Source: Polydactylus sextarius (Eukaryota; Chordata; Actinopteri; Polynemidae). Taken from it: a DNA stretch of 64,000 nucleotides. The translations under genes and the position numbers were made by a program. The notes beneath the pieces were generated by a model. That model was not told the DNA's origin, did not search any database, and saw nothing but the letters and a program-made list of their open reading frames with translations. Positions within the stretch are counted from its first letter, which is position 1; each line of letters starts with the position of its first letter. The stretch covers positions 14,033,313 through 14,097,312 of the forward strand of contig CM028909.1 in assembly GCA_016801845.1 (NCBI GenBank), in the 5' to 3' direction. Of the stretch, positions 45,922-56,320 are shown piece after piece.

Positions 45922-48900
45922 CTGGCTTGGTCTTATGACAGGATTGTTGTTAGTTTACCAGTGACAAGCAACAGCCAAGACCAAGAGCAAATGTCGGGTA
46001 TTATCTGGGTTATAGACATTATTTAGTCGTTACATTTGTTTTTGTTTTCCTAATTTTTTTTTTATCACCCAGTTATGCAAGTCACATTACTGGAGTCATA
46101 AGAAATTGATTTATGCACTTATTAGACCTTAGAAGCTAGAGGTAAAAGTTGTGAAGCTTGAACTGGTGACACGATTTTGCACAGTCACAGCACAATCCAG
46201 CTGTAAAGCTGTGGTTTCAAAACCAAATTGATTGAGTAGGGGTGAGGTTTGTAGCCCCAGAAGACCTGTGAACAAACGCAATAGCAATAGAAACATAACA
46301 GAAAATGTATGTCTAATATGCAAACTGGAGTTGTTTAATAATTTGTTATTCATTTTTTTGATCATTTCTGTTTGATTCACACTTTTGTGTCTTTAATTTT
46401 AGTATTGATACATAAGATTGATAGGTTAACTAGGTTTTATCCATGTCTGTTAGAACTACTTTTTTTTTTTTTGTTAAAGTTAAATTTTTCTGGTCCTGAG
46501 ATCACACATTTCAGAGGCCAATTTTGGAGACTGCTTAAGCAAATCTTGACATTTGAAAACATCACCTTAAGCTTTGGGAATTTGGGAATTCTTTTTTTTC
46601 CCCATTTTTGGACAATTTATAATGAAGCAACAGATTCATTGGAAGCTTAATCATCAGAGTGGTCAATACAACACCTCTTGAAATACTGAGAGTCATTCTT
46701 AGTCAGATTTCCAAAATCATGTTAAAAAACCATCAGTTTCAAACCTGTCTGACTGTTAAAATTTGACACTGTGCTCGACTGTGGTGCATTTTGAAACATT
46801 TGAAGTACTGCTGTCTCACCCACAGCGTGCAGACTGTCTGACATGTGAGAGTGGAGCTGCAGCTGGGTTTAAGCACATCATAAAATACGGTTCCACAGGA
46901 AACAACTCTTCTTGAACAAAAATACACCCAAACATTGCTACACATTATGGTCTGCCTTGGCTCAGTGCTGGGTTTATTTTGTGCGTGTATAAGTGTGTGT
47001 CTCTGTGTGTGTTTAAGTGTGTGTGGATGTATGCTTGTGCTCGAATGTGTCTGTATTTAGATTTAAAAGTTTTCAAGTGTATACTGGAAACTTAAGAAAT
47101 ACAAATGAAATATTTGACATTTCAGTTTGATACACAAACACACATTTTATATTTTTTACAGCATCATCTGCATGCTGTGTGTGTTTGTATGAGGTTTGTG
47201 TGTTACAGATTGCGCCTCTCTCCTGTCTTTACTCTTAAAGCCTCTCACACACATTTAATCTCATCCACTGCAGCTTTGCACAGAGGAATACACACACACA
47301 CACACACTCCTCTTTGTGATTCGAAGTGTAATCAGGCGGACTGGGAGAGAAGTGTTCTTTTGCTGTTTCCGTGTTGAAGTCTTGACCTCCTTCTCTCAGA
47401 AAGTAAACTTCTGTCAAGCCACTTAAAGCCTCCTCATCTTCCCCTCTAAGCAGTTAGTGCTGTGACCTCTGAGCAGATAGGGCTGTGGTTAAGGAGATAT
47501 GGTGGGTGTGTTTATGTGTATGTATGTGTTTGGGTCAACTGTCAGTGAGCCAGGTTTTAAGGGAAAGAAGATCTGGGTTTAAATGGGTTTAAACTGGGTT
47601 TAAAAGAGTAAAGATAGAGGGTTTTAACTTGAATATCCATATATTGCACAGAGGGATTTGAATCTAGTTATAATATTTCACATTTAGCTGAGGTCCAAAG
47701 ACAGTAAGTGTTTTGCTCATGTTCTGTCCCTGTTATGGAATCTACTCTTGCGCAAAGTAGCACTGACACAATTATCTGTCAGGACTGCTGCAGCTTTTGT
47801 AGTATTTTCAACCATCAACTGCTCAAATTTCATCGCAGCACAAATGCAAGATTGTGGCCTGATATGCTCATTAACCATTCATGTCACACATCAGATACAA
47901 TCTTCAAGGGCTCTAATATCCTGTTGCAACATCCCGGTGAAGCGGAAGAACTGTGTTGACGCGCTGTGTATTTTCTGCACGTGTGTGCGCGGACGCACAT
48001 TTGGGTGCATTAGTCTGTGTTTGTCCACGTCGTCCAGATGTGCAGGAATGACTGTATGTTGTAATGCTTCCTGTTTTGCAAACTGTCTGAGGTCAACAGA
48101 GGGTTGTGATGTGGAGACAAGGGACAGGAAAAGAGAGAAAAAAAGAGATGATTAGGAATGAACAAATTCGCCTGGATGATCATGTCAAACAAAATAAGAA
48201 ATAACGAATCATCTTGGTAGTGTAGCAGGTTCATATACAGATATGAAGTAGTGAATATCTCAGTGATAACATGTTCTACCTTTGTCTTACCTTTTCATTT
48301 TTTTGCCAACCATGCCCGAAAGAATTATTCACAAAAAGTAGAAGCCAAACCAATAACAAAAACCGCAAAGGTTTAACTAGCATCCTGTTTGTGTGATTGT
48401 TTGACATCAGTTGTCAGGAATGCTGTAATGATTGTCTTTGCCGCACACAAACAGCTATTTTGGAAGTGTATGACTATTTGAAAGACATTAACACACATTG
48501 TTTGAGATAGATTCCATACATTGTAAAATGTAGTATCAGTGATGCTCAACCACTCCCATCTATCATGTAATAAGAGGGTGCTGTGGTCTTGAGGGGCGGG
48601 ATACAGCACCCTTACAGTGACACTAACATATGTGCACACACGTGGACAGGACAGGGACAAATGAACTCCGGAGGGAAAGGAGGAAAGAATAGAAACAAGA
48701 ACCATAAGTCAAACCTTCATCTGTATTTCACATAAATGAAGCTCTTAGTGGTGAAGATGTACACTCATGTGCAAGAAAATACTTGTAAACGCATTTACAG
48801 TCACCACACAGAAACACACTGTTAAAAATGGTTTAATACAATAATACACACACACACACACAATGGCATAATGCTTCTACAAGGACAGGGCCATTAGTGT

Positions 48901-50086
48901 TTCTTTGGGGTGTTTTTTCTTCCTAATGGAGAAGAAAGTCAACTGAACCAAAAGAGGAAGCTAAGTTCAATTTATTTATTTTTTTTACTCGTACTCCCTG
49001 TCATGCAACAGGCTTATTGTTTCCTCATCTTTTAAGGGTCAAGGCTGGCAATATTTTATATTTTTCCAATTATTTTCCCTGTTTCTCCCTGTATTGCTCT
49101 CCCACTATTGTTCTAAAACAGTACCATCTTACTGCTGCACTTGGTGTGTTTTTCCTCATTGTAAATGAACATATAAAGTATAGTTTATTCTGTCAGTTCT
49201 ACAAACACTGTTCAGTTGAAGGTGAAATAACTGCTCTTGTGCACAATATTTTTTTAAATGTGCATCTGAAACTACTTTCCAACAAACCTATTTACTCTTT
49301 TTTTTTGAGTAACATTGGCTAGAAACGAGTGTTAAGATATTTTTAGCATATTTAGAGCCTTCTTTAATTAAAATAGATGTATTTTGCATTTTGAAGGATT
49401 TGTTTCTTAACTAGGAAGTTTCAAGTTTCAAGAGACTTCTGCCCAAAATGCAGCAATTCTGTTTAATGGGCTTATGCACAGACAAAATATACATCAAGAG
49501 AAAAAATCCGGTGTTGCCATTGTTCATGTATGTAGTCTTGCCATCCGTCATCTTGTTGGGGTGTATGTGGTAGAATATGTCAAAAAATAAAATACTCCCC
49601 TCCTTTACAAACACAACTTTCCATTTCTTCTGGCTTCTTGGTGTTTGTCTTTTATGTCAGTCTGTTTGGTTTGACTTGTTTTGACGGAGATGATGCAGAG
49701 CTTGTCTATATAGAGGCTGTCTATATATGCATCGAATGCATGCACTTACATTAATACTCTCACTTTAACTTGCTGACTCTCATTTTGAGAGTCTGAGTGG
49801 ACCATTACAAAAGGTTCCTCCATTGGTTTCACAGCCTCTTCAGAGTTGGAGTGTGTGCTCACGAGTGTATTGATAAGAGGCACATGTACACACACACACA
49901 CTCACACACACACACACACTCACCCAGTTTAAACCAGATGAGTGTAATTCATCTGTACCCCTGGGGAGCTGCCAGGGTTGACAGGGATATTTGCATCACT
50001 AATTCCCCCACCACCACGACCACCACCCCTCCTCATGCCAGCTGGGACCAGCAGGACCAGGGCAGACGCGGGACAGGAAGTCTTTT

Positions 50087-50123
<37 letters not shown>

Positions 50124-50422
50124 AACACAAGTGTATGCACAATCATGCAGACCGTATCTAATCAATTTGACGCTAGTGTTAAACAAAGCTCCCGTTTAAG
50201 GTAATTAAAATTGCCCAATTAAAGTCTGTGTGTCTGTGTGTGTGTCTGTCTGTCTGTCTGTCTGGGAGCCTGTCAGACTTAACCTCTAATCTAGTCTGTC
50301 TATGACTAGATTAAATAATTTAAAGTTTGAAAAAAAATTGTTGACAATTTCAAGTTTCAATCGTCTGTGTGGTCAATCTGTTTTTAAGTTAAATCAAGCT
50401 CTATAGATCTGGTCTAGCCTTA

Positions 50423-50461
<39 letters not shown>

Positions 50462-52467
50462 AGTGTGTGAGTGTGTAAGTGTGTGAGTGAGATCCAACGT
50501 GCATATATAAGTGTGTGTGAAAACAGTGTTTAGTCTGCAGCTGTTGCTGAGATTGACACCTCTGGCAGCTCATGATTTGGCGTCCTCACTCATTAGAATG
50601 GTCCCCCCCTCACCCTCTTCAACTCCTCACTAGCCAGCTGGACTGATTCATATGAGGGGTGATTGTAAATGGTCTGTGTGTGTGTGAATGTCTGTCAACA
50701 GGGTCATGTGCTTGAGCTGGTTTTTTGTTTCTCCATCAGTGTGTCCCACATATATTGTTGTGAGAACACAATATGGATCAGGGTTTATATATTCATGAAC
50801 AACATTTATTTTGAATAATTAAACAAGATTAGTGACTTCAACAATGGCAGCAGCCCTGCGGGATTATATTCTGCATTAAAGAACTACTAAATGCTAATAT
50901 ACTCACTATAGCAACTTTATCATGCTAATGCAAAGCAGCTTTAATGTTTACCATGCTGACCTTGTATAAAAAGTATACTTGAGCCTATTATCGGTGCTGA
51001 AGGAGTCTGTAAAAAAACATGCCCTGGACATACTATAAAAACATGAAAATAATGATCCCAGGTATACTTCCTCATTTATATATTTGTCGTGCTCTGCTCC
51101 CTGTTTATAATAGGTCTTTTACCATGCTCATTTGAGAGTCAGCTGGCATAGATCTAATGGTCTATTGAACTGAGTCTCAAGGGTGTATAGACTGTCCCAT
51201 ACCTTACCTCATAACTCTTTTATCATCATCCCCCACCACACATAAATACACACTAGAGAGTAGGAGAGAGAGAGAGAGCAGGGGTCAAGGTCATGTGATG
51301 CAATTTAGATGTCCTGATTAGGTCACTGGCTAAATGTCACATTTTATTTGTGTGTGTGTGTGTGTGTGTACACATTTTTCTTGGCTCTCAGTGTGAGATC
51401 AGAGTCATAGTTCTAACTCCAGTCTGTTAATGAGCTTACAGCCTAAAAAAAAAAAGAGCAACATAAATGGGGGCAGCTAGACATGTTTTGAAATTAAAAC
51501 TGCAAATTGAAGCAAAATTTTACAATAAGACTTTCTTGAGTATGAATTCCAGATGTTGAAAATATATGACTGCTCCTAAGTGGTTAAAATATATTGTTGT
51601 TGGCGAACACTAACACCTAAGTGTTTCAAGACAATTTAGAAAATCTTTCATTTTTGCTTTTGATTGCATCCAGTTGTCGAACACCCCGGGGGGAGCAGTC
51701 TGAAGTCACACACATACACACACATGCATTCATGAAACAGCAATGTGAGCGGATGGTGCAACATGAATCTAAAGCAGATAATACCATATTAAGACGGTGT
51801 GAGATAAATACCAGAGTTACACCTGTCAGTCCCCTGATGGGTTTAACTGGAGAGGTCAAGGGGCAAAGGGGCAGAGTGCAATGAGCGGGCACCGGGACTT
51901 GTAACTCAGGGTAGTTAGAAAGGAGGAAAAGAGGGATCCAGGTAGAGCGAAAAGAGATGTGGCCTGTGTAGTCTTAAAGAAGTATTTTGTGTCTGATTGC
52001 CGTGATATTTATTTCTCCACTTTCATCATATTATTCTTCTGTTGTAAATTTGTTTTCATTTTTGTTTAGATGATTAAATGTAATCCCATGTTTTGGCTCT
52101 GGGCCCAGGGACTGAATATTATATGATTACCAAACTAGTCTGCATGGTTTGTTTTGAGCACATAGGTAACAGACGTGATCATCATTAACTATTTCATGCC
52201 ACAGTTTGTACAATATTTCTCATCACTCCTTGTATGTTTCATTGCATATGTATGTATTTTTGTATCTGTCTCCAGTTTTGTGACATGGCACTACATTTCT
52301 AAAAATATCTGTGTGTGTGTGTGCGCGTGTGTATCTATATCTCTGCAGACCCGGAGTCCCAAAGAAAGAGAACTGTGCAAAATGTTCTGGACCTTCGACA
52401 GAATCTGGAGGAAACCATGACCAGCCTGAGAGGGGTGCAGCTTAGCCACAGGTCAGACACACACACA

Positions 52468-52498
<31 letters not shown>

Positions 52499-54444
52499 TC
52501 ACTCACACAGAGCTGGAAGCGAGACCGCATCAACAGAGGCAAAAAGAAAAGAAAAGGCAAACAAAACAAGTAAGTCTGGAATAGTTAGTGTAAAAAAGTG
52601 CAGCAGTTGAAAGAGGCAGATTGTTATTGACACCACTAACAGTGTGTTGGGGTGCACTTTTTAACCGCCTGTTTGTCTTTCTTAGATCAATATCAGTATT
52701 CCTGATGGACCAGTAGCTGTTAGTCTGTCATTCTCTTCCTTTTCTCCTCTCCCTGTGGGTTGGTTAATACGGAACTGAAGCAGAATTAGCTCAAAGCTGA
52801 CTTCAAAGCTCGTCCTACCAATGCACACTCACGACTTACATTCACACACGCAACAAGACACGCAGTAACACCCTGATTGGTTGCGTGTGAGCATGTTTGT
52901 GCTCTTTCTCCCTTCCTGTGTTTCCTGCCTGTCATTGACTGACTTTGGTTGTGTCCAGAGCTTCTTCGGGTTTTGTCCCAAAGAGCTTCTACTTTGTCTG
53001 CCTGTCTATGCATCTCCTGCCATGTATCCTCTCTCAGTCCCTCAGTGGGATCTCCCTACACGGAGAGCAAATCAGCAGATGGTTCCCTGCTGGAATACAT
53101 TTCCTTTGCCATTCATACTTTTATCGTACTGTAATAACCTTGAATCACTCCCCGCTGTCCCAGAGGACATATTCTGCTTTAAGGCCAAAAGCCTGTTTCG
53201 TGAAAGTTTCCTGTGCAAACAAGATGTCATATTTCCTGTAAAAAAAACTGAGTGTTTAGAATAAGGAAATTGCATGGATTAAACAAATGGATTGGTGAGC
53301 AAGCAAACTGTTTTGTCTTCGCATATTTTCTCTGATATGTTGTGCATGTGTAACAAGCGGACGCTGTGAAAATCTAACACTTCAAAATGATGGGTAGCAT
53401 CCTCTCTCTCATCCTTGCTCCACTTCCCTCCTGCCTGGGTTATGTTTGCGGTGAAGTGTCTCATTTCAAAATGTCTCTGTTGACCATTTTTGTGAAGATT
53501 ACTCACATCTCCAGCAGACAAGATTAATGTTAATGTAGCAGGCAATCGCACGTACAGTCACACAGTTTGAGCGCCAACAACTTTTAATATGCTAATTCTC
53601 ATCATTCTCATCCAGCTTCGACACTAAGCAGTGATGTGTTGTGCTGCTTTAGCACAGCCAGTGCATTTGATTGTGTTGTTAGTGATGTTTAGACCCACAC
53701 AAAGAACACGAAGGCTCCTTTTATAACAGGAAAATATCATGCAATATAAGAAAATAAACACATATATTATCCATAAGTGTGTGCAAATACGCAAAGCCAA
53801 TCTTCATGCACATACAAATGAACCTTGAAAGCAAGTAATCCTGCACCCTTTTTAAAAATCAGTGTAATATGTTTTCTGAGAGAAAAGGATGGAGTGGGCG
53901 GGTGGGGTGGGGGGGTAGATGACGAATAAAGTAGGATAAAGTAAGCACATCTGAAGTTTTTTTTAAGGAAAAAAAGAGGAAATTAAAGGCAGACAGTCAC
54001 TTCCTGTCTGTTAAATCGTATCCATCCAATTTAATGTCTTTCGGGGAGCTCATTGTCATGAATATGTTTTATTCCTATGAAAGAATCCTAAAACATGTCC
54101 TCTTTTTCATTCCATAGCTGTGTGGAGGGGACCATGTGCTATGACAGTGATGAAGCTGCTGCCTTCTCCATTTCCAGTCTTTCAAATCGCTCTTCTCCAC
54201 TGTCATGGCGCCAGGGTCAAGCTAGCCCCCGTCTACAGGCTGGTGACGCTCCGTCCACAGGTAACGCACAGTCAGACATTCCCCTCCGGATCAGCCACAC
54301 CTCTCGTATCCACCTCATCGAAGCCCTGGACGACACAGATCCATCCCTGCTGAAGGGAGAATACCTTAGTGACAGTGACCTTGGTGGGAAGAGCGCAAAT
54401 GAGGATGATGGAGATGATGATGATATTGATGATCTGGAAAATGG
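28270..54444 (+). CDS. nav1: Neuron navigator 1, N-terminal part (five coding exons, continues off window)
   Basis: Join 28270-29138, 29881-29972, 39744-40568, 52349-52451 and 54118-54444: 738 codons plus two bases. Phases agree at every junction (2, 1, 1, 2). Residues from exon 3 on match human NAV1 closely: SELKVYRPSSG, LRKQRSLSNLSVLTDAEKK, RGPYAEVKP, FLKVDPELVVTVLGDLEQLL, NVLDLRQNLEET and SNRSSPLSW. Known role: a large microtubule plus-end protein with coiled coils and a C-terminal AAA-type ATPase, used in neurite guidance and migration; those later domains are not in this window. The visible part is disordered, Ser/Pro-rich and basic, with SxIP-type EB-binding motifs. The first two exons give a long N-terminus; a shorter product probably starts at ATG 39749. 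The next exon (TGWDES-like in human) was not found before 64000. Confidence 0.92.
29139..29880 (+). other. nav1: nav1 intron
   Basis: Non-coding; it contains a CA tract at 29338-29362. Confidence 0.75.
29881..29972 (+). CDS. nav1: nav1 coding exon 2
   Basis: Acceptor GTGTTGACAG, donor CCAG|GTTTGA. It encodes LQVQDGDFSVDELSDCSSG and SIEVCCDDLTP, an acidic stretch that looks conserved rather than low-complexity. It is entered in phase 2 and left in phase 1, matching both neighbours. Confidence 0.72.
32318..32381. repeat. (TC)n with internal GCTC units
   Basis: About 64 bases of TC repeats interrupted by a short GCTC run, followed by a CA patch. Confidence 0.9.
36543..36581. repeat. (CA)19 microsatellite
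   Basis: An uninterrupted CA tract within a nav1 intron. Confidence 0.95.
37596..37621. repeat. Inverted repeat, 11-bp arms
   Basis: AGTCAACTGCT, a 4-base loop, then AGCAGTTGACT. Confidence 0.9.
38192..38209. repeat. Perfect 18-bp palindrome
   Basis: GCTTGTTTT followed directly by AAAACAAGC. Confidence 0.9.
39201..39748 (+). promoter_or_regulatory. nav1: Candidate internal nav1 promoter and alternative first exon
   Basis: A strongly purine-rich block (39040-39240) is followed by CTG repeats and GC-richer sequence that reads open into the next exon without a stop from 39485 to 39748. There is no in-frame ATG before 39749, so translation would begin MLEADV, where the human canonical protein begins MLGSSV. 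A five-codon uORF (39471-39488) precedes it. The acceptor at 39742-39743 lies inside this block and is used by the long isoform. Confidence 0.5.
39744..40568 (+). CDS. nav1: nav1 coding exon 3
   Basis: Acceptor GGCTCTCTGCAG, donor CTTG|GTGAGT. It encodes 275 residues with the best-conserved N-terminal NAV1 blocks: PSVSELKVYRP, LRKQRSLSNLSVLTDAEKK, LSRNLSKSEQSLFQ, the SxIP-type KPSRIP and FLKVDPELVVTVLGDLEQL. It probably also holds the start codon of the short isoform at 39749. Confidence 0.95.
42749..42773. repeat. Inverted repeat, 11-bp arms, 3-base loop
   Basis: AATGGATCATT, CTC, AATGATCCATT. Confidence 0.9.
45385..45560. mobile_element. Fragment resembling a DNA-transposon terminal region
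   Basis: The stretch around 45500-45560 (ttttcacct..gcagggggttctagaacctaacccccgctataagtgagggatcactgta) reads like a terminal sequence repeated across many animal genomes, with 'GATTTTCAC' and 'AAGTGAGGGATCACTGTA' landmarks. No transposase is present. Family and edges are not determined. Confidence 0.4.
45890..45920. repeat. (CA)15 microsatellite
   Basis: An uninterrupted CA tract in the large nav1 intron. Confidence 0.95.
50089..50118. repeat. (CA)14 microsatellite
   Basis: A CA tract about 170 bases from a second CA/CTCACA patch at 49890-49921. Confidence 0.9.
50426..50459. repeat. (TG)17 microsatellite
   Basis: A TG tract preceded at 50245-50264 by a short (GTCT)n run. Confidence 0.9.
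52310..52332. repeat. TG/CG tract beside nav1 exon 4 acceptor
   Basis: TG units with an internal GCGC, ending 16 bases before the acceptor AG at 52347-52348. Confidence 0.9.
52349..52451 (+). CDS. nav1: nav1 coding exon 4
   Basis: Acceptor ATATCTCTGCAG, donor CACAG|GTCAGA. It encodes DPESQRKRTVQNVLDLR and QNLEETMTSLRGVQLSHR, nearly identical to human NAV1. It is 103 nt, so skipping it would shift the frame. It is flanked by a TG tract upstream and a CA tract downstream. Confidence 0.95.
52452..54117 (+). other. nav1: nav1 intron
   Basis: Non-coding, with the CA tract 52456-52503 at its start. Confidence 0.8.
52456..52503. repeat. CA/CG tract just after nav1 exon 4 donor
   Basis: Begins five bases after the exon end and carries an internal GCGCGC, like its complementary partner at 52310-52332. 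Confidence 0.9.
54118..54444 (+). CDS. nav1: nav1 coding exon 5
   Basis: Acceptor TTCATTCCATAG, donor AATGG|GTAAGT. It encodes CYDSDEAAAFSISSLSNRSSP, LSWRQGQASPRLQAGDAPS and an acidic end (NEDDGDDDDIDDLENG). Human NAV1 has an extra segment (TPAWYMHGERAHY region) between GDAPS and SHISR, which the fish exon does not contain. The acidic run is longer than in human. Confidence 0.94.
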
Positions 54445-56306
54445 GTAAGTTGTGGGCTTTTTTCTTACTATTATATGTTTTCGTCCTGCATCATTAACAT
54501 TAGTAGCAATAACAACATTTCATGACCATATGAAGCTGCAGTCGGTTGATGACCTTAACAATACTTCTGAGGTGAATCCTGCCACCTGCCAACTGTTACA
54601 GCACCACAGCTGCAGTCAGACCTGCAGTTGGTGATTTACCAGCACAACAAAGCTCTAATCGGCCTCTCTGTAATACATCACAAGCCCCTCTAATAGTGTT
54701 GCCTTGACACTGGCAGCTGTAGCCCCCCTGATGCAGCTGGCTCTGCCATAGTCAGAAAACAGCCCTCTGGCAGGGTTCGGGTAATGATGTCACCATCAAG
54801 CCCCCTTGCAGAGATCATCCTGTCATATTCAGCTGCAACCTACCGGCTTTGCCAGCAGACTACCATGTGGAGGACCCCTTGCAGCGTTGGCTCACCAGAG
54901 CCCCTCTGGCAGAGCTAGAATGCAGATGTCTTCGGAAAAACTGGTAACTCTTTCTGTCTAGCCAATGTGGGATCAGTCAGAGCTGTCAAGGTCAGAATGA
55001 GTTTTTTTTTTTTAAAGTAGCCATGGATTCTTTGGATCAAAACATCAAATGCTGAAATCACATTAGAAAATAAGACAAGAGCTCTTTTGGCTTCAGAAAT
55101 GTTCACTGGCACGCTAGCTTTGTTGTGTTCGTCAAAAGTTTTTCAAAACTTTTCCCCCATGAAAAGTAAATCTGCAATCTCATCTCTGTTCATTTCACAC
55201 ATGTAACCTTCATTTTTTGCCAGCTGTCAATGAGTTAAATGTTAATGTGAATTTGTTTTGGTGTCTATGTGTTATTCATAATCACATAACACAGTGACCC
55301 AATAAGATTATATATTGTTCAGTTTTTGAACATTGAGGCTTAAAGAGTACAGTGAAGAAATGACTGTTGTGTTCCCTGGTCTTTGTTATTTATGGAGAAG
55401 TTGAGGCTCTTATCCCAATATGACAGGTTATGACACAACAATTTTGACTCACACAGCAGCATCATGTTTCACTGACCAACTCTAAGCTCAGCAAAGAAAA
55501 ACACATTGTTTCACATTGTAAACTGTGATTCTAGCTTTATGCGTGCGTGTATGTGTGTGTGTGTGTGTGTGTGTATAAACCCAAACTAAAAACAAAACCC
55601 CTGTGCTGGCCACAGCCTCAGTTTCACATCCCCATAGTAACCACAAAAATGCATCCCCAGTTTGGAAATCAATTGCAACACAGTTTGGGTCCCTGTAGTT
55701 TTACTGTGTATTTGGTAGCGGCCTCCAATTTGTGGTTATACAGGTTTGTATTGTTCTTTGTGCGAGGAGGCAAAACAAAAGGTAACATTTGTTGGTGGGA
55801 GGAAAAAGATTTTGAGAGAAACATGATAGACAAAGACACGACATATATTTTAAATCTGAAACACAAAAAAGAAAAATGGTGTCCTTAAGCTCAAATTGTG
55901 ACTGAATTCATTGTTCGGTCATGATATAATGGAGCTGCACTAAACACAGGTTTTTATTAAGCCTGGAATGATGTAGATGTGTGTGATATCCTTTTTTCCC
56001 CCCATAATATTAATTAATTGGATAAATGGCATAAAATATGTGATATCCTACCTAAATGGTTTATCCTACCATCACTCCAAAACAAAAAAAAGTGACAAAA
56101 CCACATTTGGGAACCAAAATCAAAGAGAACATGGGCATTTTAGTGCAATACATTTTACACTATCTCTTCTATTGATCAGAATTGTTGTTTATTCATTTTT
56201 TGTTGCTCCACTGATCTCGCTTTATCATTTTGGTTACTGGATCATCTATGTTTATAGATCATTTATAGTGCAATTCCTGTTCAAGCTTCATACTAATGTG
56301 AGTTCA

Positions 56307-56320
56307 CCACTAGAGGGCAG
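56307..56320 (+). promoter_or_regulatory. CTCF core motif
   Basis: CCACTAGAGGGCAG matches CCASYAGRKGGCRS at every position. It lies in a nav1 intron. Confidence 0.45.

Larger units (their letters stand above)
40569..52348 (+). other. nav1: nav1 intron, about 11.8 kb
   Basis: No supported exon. It contains microsatellites (about 42148-42204, 45890-45920, 49890-49921, 50089-50118, 50426-50459), a poly-A run at 43360-43378 and a transposon-like fragment at 45385-45560. Inverted repeats lie at 42749-42773 and 50287-50313. Segments at 42600-42750 and 43380-43650 look like possible conserved non-coding sequence. Confidence 0.65.

Noticed and set aside
50089..50459. CRISPR-like or tandem array
   Set aside because: Simple CA, GTCT and TG microsatellites with no repeat-spacer structure; the genome is a vertebrate's.
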